A stretch of 64,000 nucleotides of DNA, from positions 1,364,001 through 1,428,000 of the forward strand of contig NZ_CP034234.1 of assembly GCF_003931795.1 (NCBI RefSeq), in the 5' to 3' direction. How positions within the stretch are numbered: position 1 is the stretch's first letter; each line of letters opens with the position of its first letter. The DNA is from Erysipelothrix piscisicarius. GTDB taxonomy: Bacteria > Bacillota_I > Bacilli_A > Erysipelotrichales > Erysipelotrichaceae. Shown here piece by piece: positions 48,868-57,263 of the stretch. The translations under genes and the position numbers were made by a program. The notes beneath the pieces were generated by a model. It did no database searches and was not told the DNA's origin. It saw nothing but the letters and a program-made list of their open reading frames with translations.

Positions 48868-49499
48868 TATTTTTTCCTCCAAATCGCTCTAAAAATCGGT
48901 TGTCCCATTTCGTGGAACTTACGTTCATATTCAGTAAATGGATCTTCATGTTCATGACTTCTAAAATCAACATCCACCTCCACAAGTTCAAACTTATGTT
49001 GGCCAACACTCACAAGTGAATAGTTAAAAAGACCCACATTGTCTGTTTTCATCCAAATCTCGCCGTTTTCCGATAAGACTGAATAATATTCATCCAATTT
49101 ATCCTTATACGTCAAACGACGTTTTGTATGACGCTTCTTCGGCCATGGATCACTAAAGTTTAAATGAACCACGTCCACTTCACCGGGCGCAAACATATCA
49201 TTCAGATTCTCGGCGTCACCATAAATCAACTTCTTATGATCTCCAGGATTGTTTTCTAATTTTTTCAATGCAATCGAAGAAGCCGTAAAATCACGCTCCA
49301 TCGCAACAATACCACGATCTGGATAAAGGGCTGATAACTGATGCCAGTAATCGCCTTTCCCCGAACCAATCTCTAAATGTAGCAATTCACTACCGAGTGC
49401 TTCCTTCCAATTTCCTTTAATTGTTTCAAATTCTGTTACTGTGTAGTCTGCAAAAGTTTCAAAGACTTCTGAGCTCCACTCTTTTTTACGTAATCTCAT
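48867..49499 (-). CDS. trmB: tRNA (guanine46-N7)-methyltransferase TrmB
   Basis: A 210-residue class I methyltransferase making m7G46 in the variable loop of tRNA. The SAM site is LHLEIGSGKGDYWHQLS; the family motif LNFSDPWPKKRHTKRRLTY and the tail DPFTEYERKFHEMG are complete. GAGGAT precedes the ATG. It is translationally coupled to the M42 peptidase. Confidence 0.96.
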   Translation of the reverse strand: MRLRKKEWSSEVFETFADYTVTEFETIKGNWKEALGSELLHLEIGSGKGDYWHQLSALYPDRGIVAMERDFTASSIALKKLENNPGDHKKLIYGDAENLNDMFAPGEVDVVHLNFSDPWPKKRHTKRRLTYKDKLDEYYSVLSENGEIWMKTDNVGLFNYSLVSVGQHKFELVEVDVDFRSHEHEDPFTEYERKFHEMGQPIFRAIWRKK

Positions 49500-49585
49500 G
49501 CAATCATCCTCATTTTAATATGTACATTGTACCATGCTTCAAGACTTCTTACCTCGTTTTTTACATTATTTTCATGAATATGTGA

Positions 49586-49591
49586 TAAAAT
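49586..49591 (+). promoter_or_regulatory. extended -10 immediately before the tmcAL start
   Basis: TGATAAAAT: the -10 hexamer TAAAAT ends 6 bases before the ATG, and no ribosome site is present, suggesting a leaderless transcript. Confidence 0.5.
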
Positions 49592-49597
49592 ACAAAT

Positions 49598-50665
49598 ATG
49601 AAAAAGAAACTCAATGCAACGGGGATTATAGTTGAGTATAATCCCTTACATAATGGTCATGTTTACCATATTAAAAAGACACGCGAAATCACGAATAGTG
49701 ATGTTTTAATTGCGGTTATGTCTCCCAATTTTGTGCAACGTGGTGAACCAGCATATTTGGATAAGTGGGTTCGTACCGAAGCCGCACTGGATGCAGGCGT
49801 TGATCTCGTTTTAGAGTTACCCACACTTTATACACTTCAAAGTGCTGATGTTTTTGCGTCAAAAGCGGTTGAAATCTTAAATCATGTACAAATTCAATCA
49901 CTCGTATTCGGTTCAGAAACAAATATTTTACCAGCAGAACCACAGTTTGATAAACGTTTGCTTGAACAAGGTCACTCCTTTGCACATGCCGCAAACACAT
50001 CAAACCACCAAGCCAATGATATTTTAGGGGTTTACTATGTACAAGCATGTCAAAAGTATGGCATTACACCCCTTACCATTCAGCGTACCAACACCTACCA
50101 TGATCTTTCAATCACCGCTAATATCGCAAGTGCCTCAGCAATCCGAAAGGCCCATCACGAAGGCACATCGGTAAGCCATACAACACCCTTAAATCTTAAT
50201 GCCTTAACCACCTATCGACTCGAAGAATATGAACCATACATACGTTATTTGCTTTCGGTACAATCATCAGAGACACTCAGTCAAAATTCACTCGTATCGG
50301 AAGGGATTCAAAATCTATTTATCAAACATCGACACTTACCCCTATCCGATTTAATTGATACATGCACCTCAAAACGTTATACACGATCACGGATCCAACG
50401 AACCTTGATGAATATCCTTTTAAATTATTCCAAGGATCTTGAACGTCCCTTAAAACAAGTACGGGTCTTAGGGATGAATTCACGTGGTAAAGCTTACTTA
50501 CGTCAATTATCCGATGAAGAGATTCCCTACACAACCCAGTTTAAAAATTATCAGTTCAAAGATCTTGAACTGCGTGCCACCGAAGTCTACACCTTACCCA
50601 AAGATATAGCGACACAAAAAAGACTTCTTAAACAAGAAGTCTCCGAAATAATTATTAAAACTTGA
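49598..50665 (+). CDS. tmcAL: tRNA-Met cytidine acetate ligase TmcAL
   Basis: The 355-residue nucleotidyltransferase-like enzyme acetylates C34 of elongator tRNA-Met using acetate and ATP. Motifs are IIVEYNPLHNGHVYHI (HxGH signature), VMSPNFVQRGEPAYLDKWVR, and ELPTLYTLQSADVFA. B. subtilis YlbM is the founding member. It is alone between divergent trmB and convergent metK, and lacks a ribosome site. Confidence 0.93.
   Translation: MKKKLNATGIIVEYNPLHNGHVYHIKKTREITNSDVLIAVMSPNFVQRGEPAYLDKWVRTEAALDAGVDLVLELPTLYTLQSADVFASKAVEILNHVQIQSLVFGSETNILPAEPQFDKRLLEQGHSFAHAANTSNHQANDILGVYYVQACQKYGITPLTIQRTNTYHDLSITANIASASAIRKAHHEGTSVSHTTPLNLNALTTYRLEEYEPYIRYLLSVQSSETLSQNSLVSEGIQNLFIKHRHLPLSDLIDTCTSKRYTRSRIQRTLMNILLNYSKDLERPLKQVRVLGMNSRGKAYLRQLSDEEIPYTTQFKNYQFKDLELRATEVYTLPKDIATQKRLLKQEVSEIIIKT
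50615..50642 (-). terminator. metK terminator
   Basis: Reading minus, AGACTTCTT-GTTT-AAGAAGTCT followed by six T; located in the 3' end of tmcAL. Confidence 0.8.
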
Positions 50666-51749
50666 GGGGTTTAATAACTTCCCATGGGAACCCATCGCGA
50701 CCAAAATGACCGAAATTAGCGGTATTACGATAGATTGGACGTAATAAATCAAGTTCCGAAATAATATTGCCGACTTTAAAATCAAAGTTGGCTTTTATTA
50801 TGTCCAAAATCTCTGATTCAGGACGTTTATGCGTTCCAAATGTATCAATATGAATCGATAAAGGATCAGATAAACCAATGGCATAACTTAATTGCAATTC
50901 AATTTTATCACAAAGCCCTGCCGCAACCACACTCTTAGCGACATAACGTGAGAAGTAAGCGGCTGAGCGATCCACTTTGGATGGATCTTTTGAACTAAAG
51001 CAGCCACCACCGATACGGCCAAACCCACCATAGCTATCCACGACAATCTTACGACCTGTTGTACCACTATCACTAAAAGGACCCGCAATACTAAATTCAC
51101 CACTTGGATTCACAATAAAACGTGTTTCTTCAGTAATCCATTTTGAATCAATAACAGGTTTGATTACAGACTCCATAATGGTGTTCTCGATGGTTTCGTG
51201 ATCAATGCCTGCACGATGAGATGCACTCACTAAAACAGTATGCACAAACTTCGGTTCATTCCCTTCATATGCCACTGTAACTTGTGTTTTTCCATCCGGA
51301 TAAAGCCAATCAATTTCTGATTTCGCATCACTTAAACGTTTTGATAAAGCATGTGCCAAATGAATCGGAAGGGGCATATAGTTTTCGGTTTCATTACATG
51401 CAAATCCAAACATAATTCCTTGGTCTCCGGCTCCCACATTTTCTTGGGAAACAACCGCGTTATTAATTTGAGATGACTGTTTATTAACCTTTACCATGAC
51501 TTCATAATCTTCAGGATAACCAATATCTGCAATGACATCTTTCGCAACCTGTGCATAATCAATCACTGCTTTTGTATTCGCCTCCCCATAAATTAAAACA
51601 AAATTATCTTTAATGGTCGCTTCTACTGCCATTTTAGAATTGGAATCTTGTTTTAATGCTTGATCTAAAATTGCATCGGCAATTTGATCACACATCTTGT
51701 CCGGATGACCATCCGTAACACTCTCTGATGTAAAATATACTAAATTCAT
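50655..51749 (-). CDS. metK: S-adenosylmethionine synthetase
   Basis: It makes SAM from methionine and ATP. The 364-residue protein has FTSESVTDGHPDKMCDQI, GAGDQGIMFG (adenine-binding hexapeptide region) and GGGCFSSKDPSKVDRSAAY, and ends GRDGFPWEVIKPL. It is about 30 residues shorter than many orthologues, the gaps being inside the first half, but all signature motifs are present. A SAM-type riboswitch precedes it, so feedback by product is expected. Confidence 0.95.
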   Translation of the reverse strand: MNLVYFTSESVTDGHPDKMCDQIADAILDQALKQDSNSKMAVEATIKDNFVLIYGEANTKAVIDYAQVAKDVIADIGYPEDYEVMVKVNKQSSQINNAVVSQENVGAGDQGIMFGFACNETENYMPLPIHLAHALSKRLSDAKSEIDWLYPDGKTQVTVAYEGNEPKFVHTVLVSASHRAGIDHETIENTIMESVIKPVIDSKWITEETRFIVNPSGEFSIAGPFSDSGTTGRKIVVDSYGGFGRIGGGCFSSKDPSKVDRSAAYFSRYVAKSVVAAGLCDKIELQLSYAIGLSDPLSIHIDTFGTHKRPESEILDIIKANFDFKVGNIISELDLLRPIYRNTANFGHFGRDGFPWEVIKPLKF

Positions 51750-51772
51750 ACTAGCCTCTTTTCTAACGACAT

Positions 51773-51907
51773 AAAAAAAAGTCCTAGCAACAACACTAAG
51801 GCTCAGAAATACATCTATAGCTTCTTATCGTTGTTAGCTGTACCACCTTGCTCTAGCAGGTTGGTATGAGGTTAATGAGCTAACTCTCTACCTCAACTCT
51901 TGATAAT
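51773..51907 (-). promoter_or_regulatory. SAM-I type (S-box) riboswitch with terminator before metK
   Basis: The transcript starts near TTATCAAGAG, the S-box opening, and the aptamer closes with GATAAG (P1). P2 is TGAGGT/ACCTCA. P3 is ACCAACCTGC/GCAAGGTGGT with the conserved CAACC and GGTG core and unpaired A. The P2 loop GTTAGCT can pair with AGCTAAC after P3, the S-box pseudoknot. Downstream, GAGCCTTAG and CTAGGAC form a terminator with eight T (51773-51804); CTAACAAC can pair alternatively with GTTGTTG. Outer P3 pairs differ from the consensus but remain complementary. Confidence 0.78.
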
Positions 51908-51916
51908 CGTGCCTAT

Positions 51917-51945
51917 ATCTTAAACTAATTGTTCCCAAAATGCAA
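51917..51945 (-). promoter_or_regulatory. metK promoter
   Basis: -35 TTGCAT (51940-51945), 17-base spacer, -10 TAAGAT (51917-51922). Confidence 0.65.
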
Positions 51946-51995
51946 TGAAAATCATGCAATTTATCGGTACTTATGCAAGACCCATCAACAAATAT

Positions 51996-52024
51996 AAAAA
52001 GGAATAAGCATAAATGCCTATTCC
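51996..52024 (-). terminator. yitT-family gene terminator
   Basis: Reading minus, GGAATAGGCAT-TT-ATGCTTATTCC then T5. Confidence 0.8.
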
Positions 52025-52905
52025 AGAGGTTTCTGACGATAATTTCCTTCAATACGTTCTACAGATGAAATCTCAATAAACGCCTTTGGATCTGTATGCG
52101 TAATCGCATCAATGATGCATGCAAGTTCAAACTGATTCACAACAATATAAAGAACTGCTTTGTATTTTTGTTTAAACATCCCAATACCATCAATTTTGGT
52201 AATCCCATGACGTGTAACAGCCATTACCGCCTCCGATACTTCCGTAGGGATATCGGTAATAATGTGTAAACTCGACAACTTATAGCGATCATGATAATGA
52301 TCAATAACCTGTGTCGATACAAATTGATAAATAATTGAATACAACGCAAGCATCCAACCATAAACAAAGCCTGAATAAATCAGTAACGTAATATTGAAAT
52401 ACATAATCTTATCCCACATTGGCTTATTTTTAACCATGGAATAATAGATTGCGACAAAATCCGTACCCCCTGCAGAACCACCTACTTTTAAGGCAAATGA
52501 CGATCCAACCCCATTCATGACCCCTCCAAAAATTGCCAGGAGGATCAATTGATCGTTCGGATCGACATTAGGCAAAACGGAAACTGTAGGTAATAACTCA
52601 ACAAATAACGACACCAATCCTACGTGTAAAAAAGATAATGCAAGGAAACGACGACCGAGTTTTTTCCATACAAACATCAACACAATAGCATTAATGAGGA
52701 AGAACATAATTCCATAAGACAATTCTATTCCAAATAATCGACTGCTCTCTTTCAGTAATAAGATTGTTAATCCACCAGCTCCAGCGGGAATTAAATTCCC
52801 GGGACGAACAAAGGTCTTAATTGCCAGCGCTGAAAACAACGCACCAACAACAATTCCAACGATATGTTTGGGTTTAATTAACCTTAAATTTTCCATATTT
52901 ATCAT
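52018..52905 (-). CDS. YitT-family membrane protein (DUF161 plus DUF2179)
   Basis: The 295-residue protein has five or six membrane helices (first about 12-30) with GAGGLTILL and KVGGSAGGTDFVAIYYS, family signatures, and a cytoplasmic DUF2179 domain at the end (HGITKIDGIGMF, VLYIVVNQFELACIID). YitT relatives are of unknown function; the end domain may sense a ligand. The start is uncertain: ATG 52905 or 52896. A hairpin lies between the best ribosome site and the ATG. Confidence 0.85.
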   Translation of the reverse strand: MINMENLRLIKPKHIVGIVVGALFSALAIKTFVRPGNLIPAGAGGLTILLLKESSRLFGIELSYGIMFFLINAIVLMFVWKKLGRRFLALSFLHVGLVSLFVELLPTVSVLPNVDPNDQLILLAIFGGVMNGVGSSFALKVGGSAGGTDFVAIYYSMVKNKPMWDKIMYFNITLLIYSGFVYGWMLALYSIIYQFVSTQVIDHYHDRYKLSSLHIITDIPTEVSEAVMAVTRHGITKIDGIGMFKQKYKAVLYIVVNQFELACIIDAITHTDPKAFIEISSVERIEGNYRQKPLE

Positions 52906-52908
52906 AAC

Positions 52909-52923
52909 TGTACTTTGAGTACA
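52909..52923 (-). promoter_or_regulatory. hairpin between ribosome site and yitT start
   Basis: TGTACT-CAA-AGTACA perfect dyad; AAGGGA (52924-52930) lies upstream and the ATG 3 bases downstream. Confidence 0.45.
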
Positions 52924-53043
52924 TCCCTTCTTAACTCTAAATTGATAATACCACATTTTTATAAAAACCCAATCAATCAATCCCTATTTTTGAAAATCCA
53001 TGATAAAAACTATGTGAATACACGCACAATCGCAAGCAGATAT

Positions 53044-53082
53044 AAAAAAAGAGGTTGTCGTCTAATCACAACAACATCCCTC
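53044..53082 (-). terminator. ridA terminator
   Basis: GAGG..TTGT and ACAACCTC arms followed by seven T; the 5' arm overlaps the last ridA codons. Confidence 0.65.
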
Positions 53083-53499
53083 ACATCCTTCATCTTCATC
53101 TTCTTCAAATTCCAAATCATCACGCGCTATTGCTACACAATCAATCGAAATCTTGGCATTTTTAGGCAAACGTGAGACTTCAACACAGCTACGCGCTGGA
53201 TAAGGATATGAAAAGTAAATTGCATACATTTGGTTCATCTTATCAAAATCTTCAAAATCGGTAAGATAAACGGTCGTTTTCACGACATCACTTAAACTTA
53301 AACCGCTGGCTTCCAAAATATGTTCCATGTTTTCAATTGTTTGAATTGTTTGTTTCACAATATCTTCAGCAACAACATTCGCTTCCGCATCAATGGGTAA
53401 CTGACCTGAAACATAAAGCGTTTGATCAATCAGTAATCCCATTGAATACGGACCTACAGATTTCGGCCCGGATTCGGGACGGATTTGTTTTCGAACCAT
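53062..53499 (-). CDS. ridA: RidA family enamine/imine deaminase with acidic-cysteine tail
   Basis: A trimeric YjgF/YER057c/UK114 protein that hydrolyses reactive 2-aminoacrylate and related imines. The core (1-125) contains SGQLPIDAEANVV, DVVKTTVYLTDFEDFDKMNQMYA, and PARSCVEVSRLPKNAKISID with the Arg-x-x-x-Glu/Cys region. An added tail, EFEEDEDEGCEGCCCD, is not usual and could bind metal. GGAGG is 9 bases before the ATG. Confidence 0.9.
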   Translation of the reverse strand: MVRKQIRPESGPKSVGPYSMGLLIDQTLYVSGQLPIDAEANVVAEDIVKQTIQTIENMEHILEASGLSLSDVVKTTVYLTDFEDFDKMNQMYAIYFSYPYPARSCVEVSRLPKNAKISIDCVAIARDDLEFEEDEDEGCEGCCCD

Positions 53500-53511
53500 G
53501 ATGTATGCCTC

Positions 53512-53652
53512 CTACAATAAATCGCGATAGTACTCGTCGATTTCTTCATCTTTCTTAAAGCGTTTATTTAATTTGAAGTAACCCACAATCGCACCAACGA
53601 CGATAATTAGAAGGCTTCCTAAACTCAAAAACCCATTTAAATCTTCAATCAT
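53512..53652 (-). CDS. 46-aa single-helix membrane protein
   Basis: This small gene starts at the ATG at 53650-53652 after GAGGTG and ends at 53512. The product has one membrane helix, SLGSLLIIVVGAIVGYF, followed by a basic then acidic tail (KLNKRFKKDEEIDEYYRDLL). It is directly upstream of ridA. I do not recognise a family; size and layout fit small membrane peptides. Confidence 0.6.
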   Translation of the reverse strand: MIEDLNGFLSLGSLLIIVVGAIVGYFKLNKRFKKDEEIDEYYRDLL

Positions 53653-53730
53653 CTTTGTCACCTCATTTCTTATATTATAGTTTAATGGTTTTTTGAATTC
53701 AACGAATCCGCACCATGCATGTTTTGTTCT

Positions 53731-54249
53731 TTATTCATTAAAATCTTTTAAAAAGTCTTTTCCTTTTAATACCTCATGCGTCGCTAATTCTGGGTATCCG
53801 ACTTGACGTAATACCTCAAATACACAAATCGCTACTGTATTTGAAAGATTCATACTGCGCGCATTGGGAGCCATGGGAATTCGAAAACAATGGTCATAGT
53901 TTTCTTTTAGAATTGATTTAGGAATCCCCGTACTTTCCTTACCAAAAACAAGATAAATATCTGTTTCTTCAAGAGCCGCATAGTCAAAGTCGCTGTGAGT
54001 ATATTCGCCATAACGAGTAAGATAAAACACGGGACCGTTCACTGTCTCTAAAAAACTTTCCCAATCCATATGACGTGTTAAGACTAAGTCATCCGAGTAA
54101 TCCATTACACTTCGTTTAACGCGTTTCTCATCTAAGATAAACCCGAGTGGTTCAATTAGATGAAGTGCAGCACCGCTTGCTACACATGTTCTCATAATAT
54201 TACCGGTGTTCTGAGGAATCTCCGGTTCGTAAAGCACGACGTGAATCAT
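53731..54249 (-). CDS. trmL: tRNA (cytidine/uridine-34-2'-O)-methyltransferase TrmL
   Basis: A 172-residue SPOUT enzyme that 2'-O-methylates the wobble base of tRNA-Leu. It opens VVLYEPEIPQNTGNIMRTC and has LVFGKESTGIP and RIPMAPNARSMNLSNTVAI, the knot motifs. GGAAGG precedes the ATG. Its start overlaps the upstream membrane protein gene by 50 bases, an unusually long overlap. Confidence 0.94.
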   Translation of the reverse strand: MIHVVLYEPEIPQNTGNIMRTCVASGAALHLIEPLGFILDEKRVKRSVMDYSDDLVLTRHMDWESFLETVNGPVFYLTRYGEYTHSDFDYAALEETDIYLVFGKESTGIPKSILKENYDHCFRIPMAPNARSMNLSNTVAICVFEVLRQVGYPELATHEVLKGKDFLKDFNE

Positions 54250-54919
54250 ATTTAACCTTCCAATCTAAGCCAAAATAGGCACCGCCCATAAGGGCAAACA
54301 GCGCTGCCGTGGCAGCAAGAATCTGATAAACAAGCCCCATAAAAAAAGGTTCGGGAACCAAAAGTATTAATCGGTCCACTCGAGGATTTAAAAGCCATAA
54401 ATCATTACTAAAGACAATATTGTGGAAAGTAAGCCAGAACGTATCAAAATCCAAAATCGCAATCATTCCTATCGTTCCCAAAATCATCAATAAAATCATT
54501 AATGATGAGCCGAGGACATCACGATTAAGAACGAGATCAAGATAATCACCTGAACCCAAACTTACCACTATCATCATTGCCACAAAAATCATCCCTAAAT
54601 TACGAAACAACATCGCTTTTTGATATAAAACCTTTACATCTTTCATATGCTCTTGTTCACGTTCATTAAACATAGGAACCGTTTCTCCGTTAATGACAAC
54701 CGTCTGGGACAAGCTCGGTTCGCGATCTTTTAGATAATTTAACAGTTGCACCGTAACATCTTCCAATTCAGTTTCAGTAATTCCAATTTTTTGTGCTGTT
54801 TGATCACGTTTATAAAATGTTTCATACATCCTTCTGTTAAAAGACAACAAATCAATTGCTATAATCATCATACAAATAACAAAAATCATCACAGCGAATC
54901 CGTAACATTTTCGCTTCAT
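54200..54919 (-). CDS. DUF1461 (TIGR01906-type) integral membrane protein
   Basis: A 239-residue protein with four membrane helices and the family pieces FNEREQEHMKDVKVLY and FWLTFHNIVFSNDLWLLNP. In relatives these sit on the outer face; function is unknown (Lit-related proteins are lipoprotein-modifying, but the resemblance is distant). The C-terminal KYDSRRALRTGDSSEHR extends past the trmL start. Confidence 0.8.
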   Translation of the reverse strand: MKRKCYGFAVMIFVICMMIIAIDLLSFNRRMYETFYKRDQTAQKIGITETELEDVTVQLLNYLKDREPSLSQTVVINGETVPMFNEREQEHMKDVKVLYQKAMLFRNLGMIFVAMMIVVSLGSGDYLDLVLNRDVLGSSLMILLMILGTIGMIAILDFDTFWLTFHNIVFSNDLWLLNPRVDRLILLVPEPFFMGLVYQILAATAALFALMGGAYFGLDWKVKYDSRRALRTGDSSEHR

Positions 54920-54921
54920 GA

Positions 54922-55500
54922 TTACCCCCTTAAATAATTCAAGAGTAATTGAACTGCACGACCACGATGCGATATGTTGTTCTTATCAGCGCGTGACATT
55001 GTACCAAACGATTGATCTGAGCCTTCCGGATAGAAAATCGGATCATAACCAAATCCTGTACCATCATTTTGAATCTCACCGATGACCCCCTCAACAACAC
55101 CTTCAAAAATCTCATCACATTCAGGGCCATACAAGGATATCGCACAATGAAAATGAGCACTGCGATTTTCTACACCTTCAAGACGTTTTAGTATTTCATT
55201 ATTTTTTAATTCATAAGATGTATCCTCACCCATAAAACGTGCTGATTTCACACCAAGAATATCTGGCAGCGCATCAATCACTAAGCCTGAATCATCTGAA
55301 ATTACTGTTAGGCCCGTTTGTTCAGATAAATATTTTGATTTAAGACGGGCATTGCCTCGAAATGTTTCCTGATTTTCAATTACAGCATCCATTGAAATGC
55401 CATAATCCTTTGCACTGAGTACAGAATAGCCTAAAGGTTCTAAAAGTTCGCGAAACTCTCGAATCTTTCCTTCATTATGGCTTGCAATTAATAGTTCCAT
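54922..55500 (-). CDS. rdgB: XTP/dITP pyrophosphatase (Ham1/RdgB)
   Basis: A 192-residue housekeeping enzyme that removes non-canonical purine nucleoside triphosphates. It begins LLIASHNEGKIREFRELL (SxNxxK), then ISDDSGLVIDALP, GFGYDPIFYPEGSDQSFG, and ISHRGRAVQ. GGAGGT is upstream of the ATG. It is 2 bases from the DUF1461 gene. Confidence 0.95.
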   Translation of the reverse strand: MELLIASHNEGKIREFRELLEPLGYSVLSAKDYGISMDAVIENQETFRGNARLKSKYLSEQTGLTVISDDSGLVIDALPDILGVKSARFMGEDTSYELKNNEILKRLEGVENRSAHFHCAISLYGPECDEIFEGVVEGVIGEIQNDGTGFGYDPIFYPEGSDQSFGTMSRADKNNISHRGRAVQLLLNYLRG

Positions 55501-55539
55501 AGAATACCTCCAAGTCTTATGAAATTATAACACTTATGC

Positions 55540-55545
55540 TATAAT
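55540..55545 (+). promoter_or_regulatory. -10 element immediately before the choline-kinase-like gene
   Basis: TATAAT ends 6 bases before the ATG and no ribosome site is present; a -35-like TTATGA is 17 bases upstream. A leaderless transcript is likely. Confidence 0.5.
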
Positions 55546-55551
55546 TACACT

Positions 55552-56391
55552 ATGAAAATTCAAAAAACCATTGTACAGATTTTAAATGAAGCACCCCTTC
55601 AGATACAACACATCAAGACGGGGCTTACGAATGATAACTACCACGTAAAAACCAAACACTATGATGTGGTTTTAAGAATGCCAAAACCTGAAAACCGAGG
55701 CTTGTTTGACTATCACCATGAAGCGTCTGTTCTTAATCTTTTAAAAAAGACTGAACTGGAACCGCATTTGTGGTATTTCGATCCCAAAACAGGAATTAAA
55801 TGTGCCGATTATGTTCATGGCGCACAAACTTTCTCGATTGAATATCTTGAACGTGCCGCAAAGCTTATGGCTTCACTCCATAAACGTCATCTTAAGTCTG
55901 CAAAAATCTTCAGTATCAAAGCGCATTTTGAATTATATTGTAGCCGTATTCAAAATCCCTATTATCATCTAGATTTTGTTGAGAATCTAATGGATCAAGC
56001 AGACCACTATACTCATGATGATCCGATTTTATGTCACAATGATCTCGTTCCTGGTAATTTTTTATTTACAGATACGCACGATTATCTTATTGATTATGAG
56101 TATGCTATGGATAACGATCCCTGTTCAGATGTGATGTCCTTTATCACAGAAAATGACATTATCGATCACGAGACCCGAAATCGCTTTTATATAGCCTACT
56201 TTGGTTCTTTACCCGATGCAGCACTACAACATAAGCTTGATGTCTTTGAAGTCGCTCATAACGCGTTATGGTGCGCTTGGGGGCAAATGATGTTTGAGTC
56301 TCATCAGCAACCCATCTATCAAGAAATTGCTGATTTAAAGTATCAGCGGCTCTGTGAAGCATATCAAAAAACAGCACATGCCAACGTTTAA
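55552..56391 (+). CDS. choline/ethanolamine kinase-like phosphotransferase (LicA/APH fold)
   Basis: A 279-residue protein with the kinase C-lobe motif LCHNDLVPGNFL (catalytic Asp, Asn) and the metal-binding LIDYEYAMDNDPCSDVMSF. The N-lobe has TGLTNDNYHVKT. In bacteria that decorate surface polymers with phosphocholine, LicA phosphorylates choline; other members act on ethanolamine, aminoglycosides or thiamine. Substrate not settled by sequence. Confidence 0.75.
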   Translation: MKIQKTIVQILNEAPLQIQHIKTGLTNDNYHVKTKHYDVVLRMPKPENRGLFDYHHEASVLNLLKKTELEPHLWYFDPKTGIKCADYVHGAQTFSIEYLERAAKLMASLHKRHLKSAKIFSIKAHFELYCSRIQNPYYHLDFVENLMDQADHYTHDDPILCHNDLVPGNFLFTDTHDYLIDYEYAMDNDPCSDVMSFITENDIIDHETRNRFYIAYFGSLPDAALQHKLDVFEVAHNALWCAWGQMMFESHQQPIYQEIADLKYQRLCEAYQKTAHANV

Positions 56392-56416
56392 AAGGTGTGT
56401 GTTGTTTTTATTGATA

Positions 56417-56441
56417 ATAAAAAAGATCCCGAAGGATCTAA
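56417..56441 (-). terminator. terminator of the infC operon/MarR gene
   Basis: Reading minus, AGATCC-TTCG-GGATCT followed by six T. Confidence 0.85.
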
Positions 56442-56881
56442 GTAATTTCATATAACTCTTTAAAGAATTCATTAATTTCCGCAATGGAATCGATGAGTTC
56501 TTCTCTATCTTGTAGATGAAGTAGCAGTCGGTCAGACATCGCTTCATGAAATTGATTATGAATTTCCATAACCGCTTCACCTTTATCCGTCAAACGGAGT
56601 CGATAAACACGTCGGTCGTTCTCATCTTGTTCACGAAGAACATAGCCTTTCTGACTTAATCGATTGATTGTTGTTGTTAAAGTGCCTTGTGTTATTCGAA
56701 GCGCCTCCGCAACATCCCGCATCATTTTCGATTTGCTTTTTTGAATGCTTTCAAGTGCATGAATTTCCGTCATAGATAATCGAACACCATGAACACGATG
56801 ATATCGTTCTTCTAATATTAAAATTTGATTAAAAATATCCACCAATAATTCATTAATTACTTTACCAGCATCATCTCTCAT
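56438..56881 (-). CDS. MarR-family transcription regulator
   Basis: A 147-residue winged-helix regulator: TEIHALESIQKSKSKMMRDVAEALRITQGTLTTTINRLSQKGYVLREQDENDRRVYRLRLTDKG contains the helix-turn-helix and wing. It lies 6 bases after rplT and has no ribosome site, so it may be made by read-through coupling at low level. No target operator was found nearby. The ligand is unknown. Confidence 0.88.
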   Translation of the reverse strand: MRDDAGKVINELLVDIFNQILILEERYHRVHGVRLSMTEIHALESIQKSKSKMMRDVAEALRITQGTLTTTINRLSQKGYVLREQDENDRRVYRLRLTDKGEAVMEIHNQFHEAMSDRLLLHLQDREELIDSIAEINEFFKELYEIT

Positions 56882-56887
56882 GATTTA

Positions 56888-57247
56888 TTATTTTTCTAAA
56901 GCTTTTTGAGCTTTTCCTACTAAAGTTGTAAATCCTTTAGGATCATGGATAGCAATTTCTGATAACATTTTACGGTTAATTTCAATGTTTGCTAAACGTA
57001 GACCATGCATTAATTGGCTGTAGCTCATGTCATTGAGACGAGCAGCAGCATTAATACGTGTGATCCAAAGTTTACGCATTTCGCGTTTTAATTGTTTACG
57101 GTCACGGTAAGCATAACGTTGTGAACGCATAACTTGTTCATTAGCTGTACAGTAAAGTACATGTTTTGAACCATAGTAACCTTTCGCTAATTTTAATGTT
57201 CTTTTACGGCGTGCACGTGACGCTACTGAATTTGTTGATCTTGGCAT
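56888..57247 (-). CDS. rplT: ribosomal protein L20
   Basis: A 119-residue protein that binds 23S rRNA early in 50S assembly and autoregulates the operon by binding its leader mRNA. Signature [19 protein letters not shown] and [20 protein letters not shown]. The order infC-rpmI-rplT is universal in Firmicutes. Confidence 0.97.
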   Translation of the reverse strand: MPRSTNSVASRARRKRTLKLAKGYYGSKHVLYCTANEQVMRSQRYAYRDRKQLKREMRKLWITRINAAARLNDMSYSQLMHGLRLANIEINRKMLSEIAIHDPKGFTTLVGKAQKALEK

Positions 57248-57263
57248 ACTAATTCATCCTTCC

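Noticed and set aside
51773-51907. T-box before metK (AAGGTGGTAC resembles the T-box sequence)
   Set aside because: Too short for Stem I with a specifier, promoter maps directly before the aptamer, and the S-box pseudoknot and CAACC/GGTG core fit better.
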